Origin: Rohdeia mirabilis
GTDB taxonomy: Bacteria > Planctomycetota > UBA1135 > GCA-002686595
Direction: 5' to 3'
Length of the DNA stretch: 64,000 nt
Assembly: GCA_007750655.1 (NCBI GenBank)
Contig: CP036290.1
Span: 1 to 64,000, forward strand
Shown here: positions 39,114 through 48,787 of the stretch, in pieces
Numbering within the stretch: the stretch's first letter is position 1
How the letters are laid out: each line of letters opens with the position of its first letter
Notes under the pieces: model-generated
What the model saw: the letters and a program-made list of their open reading frames with translations, nothing else
What the model was told of the DNA's origin: nothing
Databases searched by the model: none
Made by a program: the position numbers and the translations under genes

Positions 39114-41537
39114 ATGTCTACCAACACAACGACCGTGATCGACCCCGTCTGCGGCATGACCGTGGACCCCGCGACCGCGCGCGCGAGCGCCGAGCACGAC
39201 GGCCGGACCTTCCACTTCTGCTGCGAGGGCTGCCGCGACCTCTTCGCGGCCGAACCCGCGAAGTACCTCGCTGCCGCGGCGGACGGAGAGTCGTCGTGCT
39301 GCCACGGCGATCGACCGGCTCCGCCGCCGCCCGAGGATCTGCCGAAGGACACGGTCTACACCTGTCCGATGCACCCCGAGGTGCGCCAGATCGGCCCCGG
39401 GACCTGCCCCGACTGCGGCATGGCGCTCGAGCCCGATCTGCCGAGCGCGGAGGAGGACGACTCCGAGCTGCGCGACTTCACACGCCGGCTGTGGATCGGT
39501 GGACCGTTGGCGCTCGCGCTGGTCGTCGTCGCGATGGGCGACATGGTCCTGCCGGGCGCGCCGATCCACGAGGGTCTGGGCGCGGCGCGCGGCTGGATCG
39601 AACTCGTGCTCGCGCTGCCCGTCGTGGCCTACTCGGGCTGGCCGCTCCTGGTGCGCGGCGTCGCGTCGATCCGACGCATGAAGCCGAACATGTTCACGCT
39701 GATCGCGATTGGCGTCGGTGTGGCATTCGCGCACAGCGTCGTGGCCGTCGCTGCGCCCGGCCTGTTCCCCAAGGGCTTCCGCGACGCGCAGGGACAGGTC
39801 GGCCTGTACTTCGAGGCGGCGGCCGTGATCATCGTGCTCGTGCTCGTCGGCCAGGTGCTCGAGCTGCGAGCGCGCAGTCGCACCGGAGCCGCGGTGCGCG
39901 AGCTGATCGGACTGGCTCCGTCGACCGCGCGCCGCGAAGGGCCCGACGGCGAGGTCGAGGAGGTCCCGCTCGATCAGGTGCGCGTCGGCGACCTGTTGCG
40001 CGTGCGACCGGGCGAGAAGCTGCCGGTCGACGGTCACGTGGTCCGCGGCCGCAGTTCGGTCGACGAGTCGATGCTGACCGGCGAGCCGATCCCGATCGAC
40101 AAGGGCGAGGGCGACGAGGTGTCGGCCGGCACGGTCAACGGCACGGGCGCGTTGACGGTGAAGGCCGCGAGTGTCGGCGCCGACACGCTTCTCTCGCGCA
40201 TCGTCCAGATGGTCGCGGCAGCCCAACGCAGCCGGGCGCCGGTCCAGGGCCTCGTCGATCGCGTGTCGGCCGTGTTCGTGCCGGCCGTCGTCGCGGCGGC
40301 GGTGATCGCGTTCGCCGTCTGGGCCACGTTCGGGCCCGAGCCGCGCCTCGCGTACGCGCTCGTCGCCGCGGTCAGCGTGCTCATCATCGCCTGTCCGTGC
40401 GCGCTCGGCCTCGCGACGCCGATGTCGATCATGGTGGCGACCGGTCGCGCGGCGCGCATGGGGCTATTGTTCAAGGACGCCGAAGCGATCGAGACACTGC
40501 GCCAGGTGGACGTTCTGGTCGTGGACAAGACCGGGACGCTGACCGAGGGCGCGCCGCGGTTGGTGGCCGTCGAACCCGCCGCGGGCTTCGACGAGGATGC
40601 CGCTCTCGCCGCGGCCGCGGGACTCGAGGGCGAGAGCGAACACCCGCTCGCCCACGCGATCGTGCAGGGCGCGCAGGAACGCGGCGTCGCCTTCGAAGCC
40701 GCGACGGACTTCGACTCGGTCACCGGCCAAGGCGTAGTCGGCAGCGTGTCGGGGCGCGACGTCGCGCTCGGGAACGAAGCGCTCATGGACGCGCGCGGTG
40801 TCGACGTATCGGCTCTCGTCGCGGGCGCCGAACGCCGACGCGGCGACGGCGAGACGGTGGTGTTCGTCGCGATCGACGGACGCGCGGCGGGAACGCTCGC
40901 CGTGGCCGATCCGATCCGCACCGAAGCCGCTGCTGCGATCGCCGACCTGCACGCGGACGGACTGCGGATCGTGATGCTGACGGGCGACGCGCGACGCACC
41001 GCCGACGCCGTGGCCAAGCGCCTTCGCATCGACGAGGTCGTGGCCGACGCGCGACCCGACGACAAGCTGCGCGAGGTCGAACGCCTGCAGGCCGACGGGC
41101 ACAAGGTCGCCATGGCCGGTGACGGCATCAACGACGCGCCCGCTCTCGCCGCGGCCGAGGTCGGCATCGCGATGGGAACGGGCACCGACGTGGCGATGGA
41201 GAGCGCGGCGCTGACACTCGTGCGGGGCGATCTGCACGGAATCGTCCGCGCCCGAGCGCTGAGCCGCGCGACGGTCCGCAACATCCGCCAGAACCTGGTC
41301 TTCGCCTTCGGCTACAACGCCCTCGGGGTGCCGATCGCCGCCGGCGTCCTGTACCCACTGACGGGTTCGCTCCTGAGTCCGATGCTGGCCGCCGCCGCCA
41401 TGAGTCTGAGTTCGGTCTCGGTGATCGGGAACGCGCTGCGCCTGAGGACGAGCGGGGCGCTCGAGGAAGCGGACGCGTCGCACGGGAGCGAGCGGTCCCG
41501 AGCCGACGGCCATGACAAGCCCCGCTCGGCTCGCTAG
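39114..41537 (+). CDS. copA: P1B-type copper-exporting ATPase with YHS and metal-binding N-domains
   Basis: This 807-residue pump moves Cu(I)/Ag(I) out of the cytosol. Residues 8-53 form a YHS domain ([15 protein letters not shown]). Residues 81-106 form a heavy-metal-binding motif (YTCPMHPE...[10 protein letters not shown]). The ATPase core has the membrane CPC at 427-429 ([11 protein letters not shown]), the phosphorylation site DKTGTLT with Asp471, TGEP in the actuator, GDGINDAP, and [12 protein letters not shown] plus [16 protein letters not shown] in the last helices. The YHS/HMBD head replaces the common HMA domain. The stop lies 19 bp before tRNA-Val. Confidence 0.93.
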   Translation: MSTNTTTVIDPVCGMTVDPATARASAEHDGRTFHFCCEGCRDLFAAEPAKYLAAAADGESSCCHGDRPAPPPPEDLPKDTVYTCPMHPEVRQIGPGTCPDCGMALEPDLPSAEEDDSELRDFTRRLWIGGPLALALVVVAMGDMVLPGAPIHEGLGAARGWIELVLALPVVAYSGWPLLVRGVASIRRMKPNMFTLIAIGVGVAFAHSVVAVAAPGLFPKGFRDAQGQVGLYFEAAAVIIVLVLVGQVLELRARSRTGAAVRELIGLAPSTARREGPDGEVEEVPLDQVRVGDLLRVRPGEKLPVDGHVVRGRSSVDESMLTGEPIPIDKGEGDEVSAGTVNGTGALTVKAASVGADTLLSRIVQMVAAAQRSRAPVQGLVDRVSAVFVPAVVAAAVIAFAVWATFGPEPRLAYALVAAVSVLIIACPCALGLATPMSIMVATGRAARMGLLFKDAEAIETLRQVDVLVVDKTGTLTEGAPRLVAVEPAAGFDEDAALAAAAGLEGESEHPLAHAIVQGAQERGVAFEAATDFDSVTGQGVVGSVSGRDVALGNEALMDARGVDVSALVAGAERRRGDGETVVFVAIDGRAAGTLAVADPIRTEAAAAIADLHADGLRIVMLTGDARRTADAVAKRLRIDEVVADARPDDKLREVERLQADGHKVAMAGDGINDAPALAAAEVGIAMGTGTDVAMESAALTLVRGDLHGIVRARALSRATVRNIRQNLVFAFGYNALGVPIAAGVLYPLTGSLLSPMLAAAAMSLSSVSVIGNALRLRTSGALEEADASHGSERSRADGHDKPRSAR

Positions 41538-41556
41538 GCTCGGCCCCCCCCACCCG

Positions 41557-41633
41557 GGGCGATTAACTCAGCTGGTTAGAGTGCTTCCTTTACACGGAAG
41601 AAGTCGGGGGTTCGAATCCCTCATCGCCCACCA
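41557..41633 (+). tRNA. tRNA-Val (anticodon TAC)
   Basis: A 77-nt cloverleaf has acceptor strand GGGCGAT paired with ATCGCCC, anticodon stem CTTCC/GGAAG and loop TTTACAC giving anticodon TAC (reads GTA and other Val codons), and T-arm GGGGGTTCGAATCCCTC. The 3' CCA is encoded (41631-41633). No matching 3'-end repeat was seen elsewhere in the window. Confidence 0.96.
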
Positions 41634-41788
41634 CCGACTCGGCGCTGCCGATCCTCGACGCTCGCGCGGGGGATCGTGCTCGGTGGACTCATCCGGTGAT
41701 CCGGTCCGGTGATCCCTCGGTGGTGGCCGGCTCGCTCTCTCCCCCCACCAGGTCCCGCTCGGCCTGACGTCCCCAGCCCATTCGGCTC

Positions 41789-43792
41789 ATGGCCCAGCAC
41801 CTGACCGCGCCCGTTCCGTCCACGAAACTGCCCAAGGGCATTCCGTACATCATCGGGAACGAGGCCGCCGAGCGGTTCAGCTTCTACGGCATGAAGGCCG
41901 TGCTGACCGTCTTCATGGTGAGCTACCTGCACCTGATGGGGTCGCAGGCGCTGGAGCCGATGCCCGAGGCCCAGGCCGAGGCGAACTTCCACTACTTCAC
42001 CGCGGCGGTCTACTTCACGCCGTTCCTCGGTGCGCTGCTCGCGGACATCCTGTTCGGCAAGTACCGCACGATCATCACGCTCTCGCTCGTGTACTGCATG
42101 GGCCACGGCGCGCTCGCGTTGATGGGCATCGCTGGCCCCGCGACCTACTGGATGCTGGGAGGCCTCGGACTGATCGCGTTGGGGTCGGGTGGCATCAAGC
42201 CGTGTGTCTCGGCGCACGTCGGCGACCAGTTCGGCAAATCGAACGCCCACCTGCTGACGACCGTCTTCTTCTGGTTCTACTTCTCGATCAACTTCGGGTC
42301 GTTCATCTCGACCTTGCTGACGCCGTGGTTGCTCGAGTGGTACGGACCGCACTGGGCGTTCGGTGTCCCCGGCGTCCTGATGGCGCTCGCCACCTTGATG
42401 TTCTGGATGGGGCGCAAGGTCTTCGTGCACATCCCGGCCGACGGTGCGGGCTTCGCGAAGGAGTTGTTCAGCCCGAACGGACTCAAGACGGTCGCTTCGC
42501 TGTTCGTGATCTACGTCTTCGTCGCGGTCTTCTGGGCGCTGTTCGACCAGACGGGCAGCTCGTGGGTGCTCCAAGCGCGTGACCTCGATCGCAACTTCCT
42601 CGGGATGGAGTTGCTCCCGTCGCAGATCCAGGCGGCGAACCCGATCCTGGTGCTCGCGCTCATCCCGGTCTTCTCCTACCTCATCTACCCGGCGATCAAC
42701 CGCGTCTTCAAGATGACGCCGATCCGCAAGATCGGCGGCGGTCTGTTCGTGATGGTGACGGCTTTCGCGCTGGTCGCCTGGGTCCAAGGCCGCGTCGATG
42801 CCGGCGAGTCGCCTTCGATCGGTTGGCAGTTGCTCGCCTACATCCTGTTGACCGGTTCCGAGGTGATGGTGTCGATCACCGCACTCGAGTTCAGCTACAC
42901 GCAGGCGCCGCGCAAGATGAAGTCCGTCATCATGGCGTTCTTCCTGTGGTCCGTCTCCCTGGGCAACATCTTCACGGGCCAGGTCAACAGCTACGTCCAA
43001 GTGCCGAGCGGCACCGCCGAGATCAGCGCGGTCGCCTCCCAGGCCAACGAGTGGCTGCTCGACAACCTCGGTACGAAGCGCGACGCCGGGACGCTGGCGG
43101 TTCCCGGCTCGGACGAGCTCGACGTGCCCGACAGCCTGCGTTTCGCGTCCCTACCGATCGGATTCACGGTGACCGCCGCTGGTCACGACGGCACGTTCGA
43201 CAACGCGGACGACATCAGCGTCACGTTCGTTCCGAATGCCGACGGCAGCGCGGTCAAGCGCGACGTCGTGGCGACCGCCGGACTCGAACAGTCCCGTGCG
43301 GCCGTCGAGCGCATCCTCGAGGACTGGCGCGCGAAGGGCCGCTTGCCGCTGACGACGGACGGTCAGGTCTTGATCGACGGTCTGCTCGATCCCTGGGGAG
43401 AGCAACTGACCTACACGCTCCAGAACCGTCTGCAGTTCCGCGTCCTGAGCACCGGGCCCGACCGCGTGCGCGACACCAAGTTCGACCTCGGTCACATCGT
43501 CGAGATCGACGAGCCGTCCGATGCGACGAGCGAAGCGTCGACGGACGAGAAGCTGAGCTGGCTCGACCAGCGCAAGCTCGACCTCGGCCTCGACGACGAA
43601 TCGACCCGCGCCGAGGGCGAGGACGCCGACGTCACCGCCTTCGTCGGCGGCCAGACCAAGCTCGAGGGCGCGAGCTACTTCTGGTTCTTCACCTGGGTGA
43701 TGCTGGGCGCCGCGCTCCTGTTCATCCCGGTCGGGCTCGTCTACCGCCCGAAGGAGTACCTCCAGGAGGAGGGGCCGGCGGGCGAGGCCTGA
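41789..43792 (+). CDS. POT-family proton-dependent peptide transporter with large loop
   Basis: This 667-residue transporter has the POT signature near the start ([19 protein letters not shown]) and about 12 hydrophobic segments. Most members have ~500 residues. Here a hydrophilic loop of about 200 residues (roughly 405-620) separates the last two helices; the final helix is [20 protein letters not shown]. The loop includes [10 protein letters not shown] and [11 protein letters not shown] (534-544), which recall the calcium-binding tail of pilin-like GspG proteins. Likely substrate is di/tripeptides or related compounds. It is separated from tRNA-Val by ~155 bp. Confidence 0.85.
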   Translation: MAQHLTAPVPSTKLPKGIPYIIGNEAAERFSFYGMKAVLTVFMVSYLHLMGSQALEPMPEAQAEANFHYFTAAVYFTPFLGALLADILFGKYRTIITLSLVYCMGHGALALMGIAGPATYWMLGGLGLIALGSGGIKPCVSAHVGDQFGKSNAHLLTTVFFWFYFSINFGSFISTLLTPWLLEWYGPHWAFGVPGVLMALATLMFWMGRKVFVHIPADGAGFAKELFSPNGLKTVASLFVIYVFVAVFWALFDQTGSSWVLQARDLDRNFLGMELLPSQIQAANPILVLALIPVFSYLIYPAINRVFKMTPIRKIGGGLFVMVTAFALVAWVQGRVDAGESPSIGWQLLAYILLTGSEVMVSITALEFSYTQAPRKMKSVIMAFFLWSVSLGNIFTGQVNSYVQVPSGTAEISAVASQANEWLLDNLGTKRDAGTLAVPGSDELDVPDSLRFASLPIGFTVTAAGHDGTFDNADDISVTFVPNADGSAVKRDVVATAGLEQSRAAVERILEDWRAKGRLPLTTDGQVLIDGLLDPWGEQLTYTLQNRLQFRVLSTGPDRVRDTKFDLGHIVEIDEPSDATSEASTDEKLSWLDQRKLDLGLDDESTRAEGEDADVTAFVGGQTKLEGASYFWFFTWVMLGAALLFIPVGLVYRPKEYLQEEGPAGEA

Positions 43793-44034
43793 GCGGCCAG
43801 GGCGCGGGCTTCGCCGCTCGAAGCTCGCGCCGATCACGGTGACGCCCCGCGTCGAACGCCGCTCACCGGGCTCCACCGGTCCCGCCGCGGCGCTCCTCGC
43901 GTAGGTCCGCCGCTGCCCGGGAGGATTCGTTCCGCCCGGGCGCTACCATCTGCGGCGCGAAAGGCTCGGCCGGGGGGCGCTCCTCCGGCGATCCACGCGC
44001 CGAATCCACGACCACGACCGACCCACCACTTGTC

Positions 44035-44361
44035 ATGAGCACTGCCGCCGACGTCACCGACGCCCAGTGGGAGGGCACCGTCCTCCAGAGCACGGAACCC
44101 GTCTTCGTCGACTTCTGGGCCGAATGGTGCGCCCCCTGCCGCGCGATGTCCCCCGCCGTCGACCGCCTGGCCGAAGAGTTCGGCGCCAAGCTGAAGGTGG
44201 TGAAGATCAACACCTCCGACAACCCCGAGGTTCCCGCGCGCTACGGCATCACCGCCATCCCGACCTTCCTCGTCATCAAGGGCGGCGAAGTCGTGAAGCA
44301 GCTGGTCGGCAGCCAGAGCTACGCCCAGCTCAAGGCCGAGGTCGACGCCTTCGTCGACTGA
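44035..44361 (+). CDS. trxA: Thioredoxin
   Basis: This 108-residue thioredoxin-fold disulfide reductase has the active site DFWAEWCAPCRAMSPAVD, a WCAPC variant of the common WCGPC. The cis-Pro segment GITAIPTFLVIKGGEVV and a normal C-terminus follow. It is cytosolic with no signal peptide. The ATG is preceded by 242 bp of intergenic sequence. Alanine for glycine in the active-site dipeptide occurs in other bacterial thioredoxins and is not expected to abolish activity. Confidence 0.95.
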   Translation: MSTAADVTDAQWEGTVLQSTEPVFVDFWAEWCAPCRAMSPAVDRLAEEFGAKLKVVKINTSDNPEVPARYGITAIPTFLVIKGGEVVKQLVGSQSYAQLKAEVDAFVD

Positions 44362-44417
44362 GCGCCACGGCGCCACGCGGCCCGTCGCGCGCCGCCAGCC
44401 GGTTGTCGGAACGGAAT

Positions 44418-44484
44418 CCGACACCGAACGGCGCGCGCGGCAGTCTCTTCCCCTGATGGGAGGGCGGGGGCCCGCGGTGGCTCT
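44418..44484 (+). repeat. Dispersed intergenic repeat, copy 2
   Basis: Block CCGACACCGAACGG (44418-44431), a 25-nt spacer, then the same 28-nt GC-rich block (44457-44484) as at 14392-14419 in opposite orientation. The GCGGG/CCCGC part can form a hairpin. As in the first copy it sits between co-oriented genes (trxA end, fmt start) and reads along transcription, about 144 nt before the next start codon. Confidence 0.7.
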
Positions 44485-44627
44485 ACGGGGTGTCGCCGGG
44501 CAGCGCCGCACCGACGTCCCAGCCGGCGCCAACCGCGCGCCCACCCCGACGGCGGTCCGACCACGGGCCGCCGTCTCCGTTTCCGACGGGGTTCCGCCCC
44601 ACTGTCTCCCGCCTCGACCACCCTCCC

Positions 44628-45638
44628 GTGACCGAACCGCGCCTGCGCTACGGCTTCTGTGGGTCGCCACCCTTCGCGACCGACGTGCTCGCCGCGTTGA
44701 TCGAAGGGGGCCGCCCGCCCGCGATCGTCGTCACCGCGCCCGCGCGTCGTGCGGGGCGCGGACGCAAGGACGTGCCGTCGCCCGTGGTCGAACTCGCCAG
44801 CGCACACGGGATCGACGTGCGCCGGCCCGAGTCGGCGAAGGACCAGGGGCTGAAGGACGAGCTGCGCGCGCTCGACCTCGACGTGCTGCTGGTGGCGAGC
44901 TACGGCGAACTGCTCGACCAGGCGTTCCTCGACCTGCCGCGACGCTTCTGCCTGAACGTGCACGGTTCGCTGTTGCCGCGTTGGCGTGGCGCGTCGCCGG
45001 TGCAGGCCGCGATCGCGGCGGGTGACACGGTGACGGGCGTGTCGATCCAGCGCGTGGTCAAGAAGCTCGACGCCGGCGACCTGCTCCTGTCGATCGAGAC
45101 GCCGATCGACCCGGCCGACACCGGTGGGACGCTGTTCGCGCGGTTGGCGGCGCTCGGTGGCGAAGCGGCCCGTCGCGCGCTCGATCTGGTCGAGGCCGGG
45201 GCGGTCGAGTTCACGCCCCAGGACACGGAGCGCGTGACCCACTGCCGCAAGCTCACCAAGGAGTCCGGCCACATCGACTGGACCCGGCCCGCCGTCGAGA
45301 TCGAACGCCTCGTGCGCGCGATGGACCCCTGGCCCGGCGCGGCGACGACCCTGCCGAACGGCGAGCGCCTGGTCGTCTGGCGCGCGACCGTCGATCCCGA
45401 CGGGACGAGCACGACAGTCGCGACGACGGGCGCGGCACCCGGTACCGTGCGCACCCGTTCGGAGGGTTTCGACGTGGCGACCGGCGCCGGTGCGCTGCGG
45501 GTGCTCGAGCTCCAGGCCGCGGGCAAGAAGCGCCTTCCCGTCGCCGATTTCCAGCGCGGCGCCCGCCTCGAGGACGGGGTGCGGCTCGGCGCACCGACCG
45601 ACACCGGCCCGAACGGCGCCCCCACTCCCGCTCACTGA
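44628..45638 (+). CDS. fmt: Methionyl-tRNA formyltransferase
   Basis: Fmt formylates initiator Met-tRNA with 10-formyl-tetrahydrofolate. The 336-residue protein starts at GTG (VTEPRLRYGFCGSPPFATD) because family similarity begins there; the open frame extends 46 codons upstream without similarity. It contains the catalytic motif LNVHGSLLPRWRGASPVQAAI with the expected Asn and His, and the later D of TVTGVSIQ...LDAGD. The C-terminal OB-like domain begins near HCRKLTKESGHIDW. Its TGA overlaps the rsmB ATG (TGATG), implying coupled translation. Confidence 0.94.
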   Translation: MTEPRLRYGFCGSPPFATDVLAALIEGGRPPAIVVTAPARRAGRGRKDVPSPVVELASAHGIDVRRPESAKDQGLKDELRALDLDVLLVASYGELLDQAFLDLPRRFCLNVHGSLLPRWRGASPVQAAIAAGDTVTGVSIQRVVKKLDAGDLLLSIETPIDPADTGGTLFARLAALGGEAARRALDLVEAGAVEFTPQDTERVTHCRKLTKESGHIDWTRPAVEIERLVRAMDPWPGAATTLPNGERLVVWRATVDPDGTSTTVATTGAAPGTVRTRSEGFDVATGAGALRVLELQAAGKKRLPVADFQRGARLEDGVRLGAPTDTGPNGAPTPAH

Positions 45639-46966
45639 TGCCCCGTCAACTCGCCTACGACCTTCTGCGCAGCACGTCCCCCACGCCGCTGCGCGACCTC
45701 GAGCGCGAAGCGGACCGCCGCGGCATCGAAGGGCGCGACCGGGCGCTCGCGCGGCGCATCGTCGCCACCTGTCTGCGCCGACGCGGGACGCTGCTCGCGC
45801 TGGTGCAGACGTTCGTGCGCGGCAAGCCCAAGCCCGAGCTCGCGACGCTGCTGCACATCGGCATCGCGCAGCTGTTGTTCCTCGATCGCGTGCCCGACCA
45901 CGCCGCCGTCAACACGACGGTGGACGCGGCGAACGACACGCTCGGTCTCTCGAAGGGCCGCATCGTCAACGGCACCCTGCGCAACCTGATCCGCGCGCGC
46001 ATCGAGGGCACGACGGACGACCCGCACCGGCAGATCGTCGGCGCAAACTGGTACTTCGACGTTCCCGTCTTCCGCAGCCAGGACCTGCACCCGCTCCTGT
46101 GGGCGGAGGACGCGCTATCCATGCCGGCGCCGATCCTGAAGGGGTGGAGCGAGCGGCACGGGTGGGAGCGCGCGCTCGAACTCGCGCGGTTCGCGCTCGA
46201 CGAGCCGCCGCTGTCCGTACACGTGCTCGCGGACGATGTAGACGGGGCCGTCGCAGCCCTCGAGGCCGCCCTCGTCGAACACGAACTCGCGCCACTCGCG
46301 CGCGAGGGTCGGAACCTCGTTCTCCCGACCGAAGCGACCGAACACGTGGTCGCGCTCGACGCCTTCGCGCGCGGCGAGCTGACGATCCAAGGCGCTGCGG
46401 CGACGCGCGCTGCGGAGCTCGTCGGTGCGCGACCGGGCGAACGCGTCCTCGACCTGTGCGCGGCGCCCGGTGGCAAGACCGCGCTCCTCGCGCGCGCGGG
46501 CGCCGAGGTCACTGCGGTCGACGTCGACGCGCGGCGACTGGCGCGCGTGGAGGAAACGGCTGCGCGACTGGGCGTGGCCGAGCGCGTGCGCTGCGTCGTG
46601 AGCGACGGAACGGCCGAACTCGAGGACGGCCTGTTCGACGCCGTGCTCGTGGACGCGCCCTGTTCGAACTCGGGCGTCTTCGCGGCGCGTCCCGAGGCGC
46701 GCTGGCGGTTCGGACCCGCGTCGCGCGCCAGTCTCGGTGAACTTCAACAGCGTCTCGCCCGTGAAGGCGCCGAGCGCGTGGCACCCGGTGGCCGCCTGGT
46801 GTGGTCGACCTGCAGCCTCGAGCCGGGCGAGAACACCGCGATCGTGAACGGACTCGTGCGCGACCGCGACGACTTCGAACTCGAGGAACAGCACCTGTCC
46901 CTGCCCGCCGGCAACGAAGTTCCGGTGGACGGGGGTTTCGCGGCGCGGTTGGTGCGGCGCATCTGA
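45638..46966 (+). CDS. rsmB: 16S rRNA m5C967 methyltransferase
   Basis: RsmB methylates C967 in 16S rRNA. The 442-residue protein has an N-terminal NusB-like helical domain (about 1-140), then a Rossmann SAM-binding fold with LDLCAAPGGKTALLA. The catalytic cysteines lie in VDAPCSNSGVF and STCSLEPGEN. Length and both motifs are standard for the family. The ATG overlaps the fmt stop. fmt and rsmB are a common bacterial pair. Confidence 0.95.
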   Translation: MPRQLAYDLLRSTSPTPLRDLEREADRRGIEGRDRALARRIVATCLRRRGTLLALVQTFVRGKPKPELATLLHIGIAQLLFLDRVPDHAAVNTTVDAANDTLGLSKGRIVNGTLRNLIRARIEGTTDDPHRQIVGANWYFDVPVFRSQDLHPLLWAEDALSMPAPILKGWSERHGWERALELARFALDEPPLSVHVLADDVDGAVAALEAALVEHELAPLAREGRNLVLPTEATEHVVALDAFARGELTIQGAAATRAAELVGARPGERVLDLCAAPGGKTALLARAGAEVTAVDVDARRLARVEETAARLGVAERVRCVVSDGTAELEDGLFDAVLVDAPCSNSGVFAARPEARWRFGPASRASLGELQQRLAREGAERVAPGGRLVWSTCSLEPGENTAIVNGLVRDRDDFELEEQHLSLPAGNEVPVDGGFAARLVRRI

Positions 46967-47749
46967 CGCGGCGCCGCGCTCCAACGCGGGCGGGCGCAGC
47001 GAGTGCGGCGACCCATCGAACTCGCCGGTCGAGCTGCGGTCGATCTCGACACGTGGCCGAGACCCGCTGGCTCGCGGCGGACAGCGGCGTATCCCGCGCG
47101 CCGCGCTCGTGATCGAACGCCGAGCGACCGATCCGGTCCACCGTCGATCCCGCTTCGGTGACGGTCACCGTCGGCGCCGGTCCTGAACGACCGATCGCGA
47201 ACGGCTGTTCACGACCGTTGGCCGCGATCGCACGCGGCGGTTCGGAAACGCTCCGTCGGTCCGGGTCGATCGAGTCGGGGTGCGACTCGAACGCTGGCCG
47301 CGCGTGGTGATCGCGCAGGCGGTTGGGGGGGCCCGACGGGTGGTAGAGGGCCTCCGGGGGCGAACCCCCGGGCGACCCAGAGCGAAAGCCATTGCTCCGT
47401 CCCAAGCCTAGCCCCTCGTTCCGACCGTGGGGGAGGCGTCGGTGGGTCCATTCCCACCGTCTTCGGCGCCGCGCGCGACGCCGCAGCGGGAACTGCTTGG
47501 TAAACGCCGGGAACTGCGCGACTTGTGGAGTGCAGGCTCGCACCTGCGCAACCTCGGGGTTCCCCCGTTTCGCGTGCTGCATCCGACCCCGTCGTCCGCG
47601 CGACTCATTCCGGGAGGCGTTCCGATTCGACTCGGAGCCCTCGGCCGGTCGATCTCACAGGATTCCAGAGCCTGCGTAGCATGGACCTTCGGTCGGGGCC
47701 TCTCCGGCGCCACCATCCAAGAGCTCGTCACCCCTTCGCACCACCACGC
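46967..47749. other. 783-bp intergenic region with one hairpin
   Basis: No convincing gene was found between rsmB and the protease gene. Open frames here are short and Arg/Ser-rich. A strong hairpin, CCGGGGG-CGAA-CCCCCGG, lies at 47354-47371. A segment at about 47497-47570 with GC-rich inverted pieces was inspected for an SRP RNA core, but the GGAAG/tetraloop motif is missing. Confidence 0.5.
47354..47371. other. Perfect 7-bp hairpin with CGAA tetraloop
   Basis: CCGGGGG (47354-47360), CGAA (47361-47364) and CCCCCGG (47365-47371) form a perfect stem-loop. No T-run follows on either side, so an intrinsic terminator is not proven. Confidence 0.4.
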
Positions 47750-48787
47750 ATGACACGAGTCCTCGACCGATCGACGCCGACGCTGTGGACCGCCGCACGC
47801 GTCGGGCGACTGCCTCTCTCACTGGGACTCGCGCTCGTCGCGTCCTGGGCGCCGCCGCAGCCGCGATCGAACGACGTCCTCGCGCCCGCGATCCTGGTGC
47901 AACTCGAAGAGCGTGTGGTGGCAGCGGCGGATCGAGCGCTCGCGGCGACGGTCGGACTGAAGATCCGCGAGAACAGGACCGAGGGCGACGGCAGCGGCGT
48001 GATCGTCAGCGAGGACGGCTACATCTTGACGGTGGCGCACAACTTCTCGCGCCCCGGCACGCGCATCAAGGTCTACCTGCCGGACGGCCGCGTGGTCGAC
48101 GGCGTCGGCCTGGGACGCAACGAACGCGGCGACTGCGCGCTCGTGAAGATCGACGGCGACGGTCCGTGGCCCTACGCCAACATCGGGGACTCGGACGCAC
48201 TGGTCGAGAACGAGCTGTGCGTCATGACCGGACACGCTGGAGGCATCGTCGCCGATCGCCCCGCCGTCGTCCGCGTCGGCACCTTCACCGACCGCGCGCG
48301 CCGCTACTGGCTGCAGACCGACTGCGCCATGATGCCCGGCGACTCGGGCGGCGCGCTGTTCGACCTCGACGGCAACGTGGTCGGCATCAACAGCTACATC
48401 GAACAACGCGTGGACCGCAACTTCCACGTCCCGGTCAAGAGCTTCCTCGACGACTGGGAGCGCCTGGCGGCCTCGGAGAACTGGAACGCGGCCCGCAGCC
48501 GCAGCAATCGCGAGAGTGGAGCGCTCGGACTCGCGGTCCGCACGGCCGACGGCGGCGTCGAGGTCCAGTACGTCTTCGAGGGCTACCGCGCCGACGAAGC
48601 CGGCGTCCAGGTCGGCGACCTGATCATCGCGGTCGACGGCCGCTCGGTGAGTTCGCCCTCGAGCTTCCGCGCGCGCGAACGCGACCTGCGCGTGGGTGAG
48701 ACCGCGACGCTCACGATCGAGCGCGACGGCGAGCGGCTCGAGATCGACGTGGAGAAGGCTCGCAGGGAAGCAGGGGAGGACGAGTGA
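47750..48787 (+). CDS. DegP/HtrA-like trypsin-family serine protease with PDZ domain
   Basis: This 345-residue exported protein has an N-terminal hydrophobic segment (20-32). The chymotrypsin fold keeps the triad His97 (LTVAHNF), Asp128 (RGDCALVKI) and Ser199 (MMPGDSGGALFD). One C-terminal PDZ domain spans about 255-340 (YRADEAGVQVGDLIIAVDG). It probably degrades or senses misfolded envelope proteins. Its stop overlaps the next ATG (TGATG), and the next gene is a degenerate paralogue. Confidence 0.9.
   Translation: MTRVLDRSTPTLWTAARVGRLPLSLGLALVASWAPPQPRSNDVLAPAILVQLEERVVAAADRALAATVGLKIRENRTEGDGSGVIVSEDGYILTVAHNFSRPGTRIKVYLPDGRVVDGVGLGRNERGDCALVKIDGDGPWPYANIGDSDALVENELCVMTGHAGGIVADRPAVVRVGTFTDRARRYWLQTDCAMMPGDSGGALFDLDGNVVGINSYIEQRVDRNFHVPVKSFLDDWERLAASENWNAARSRSNRESGALGLAVRTADGGVEVQYVFEGYRADEAGVQVGDLIIAVDGRSVSSPSSFRARERDLRVGETATLTIERDGERLEIDVEKARREAGEDE

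Noticed and set aside
41557..41633. tRNA-Val as an attachment site for the island
   Set aside because: No second copy of the tRNA 3' end was found in the window, so there is no evidence for site-specific integration here.
47497..47570. Possible SRP RNA or other structured RNA
   Set aside because: A GGTAAAC-like stretch and GC stems were seen, but the conserved GGAAG/tetraloop core is absent.
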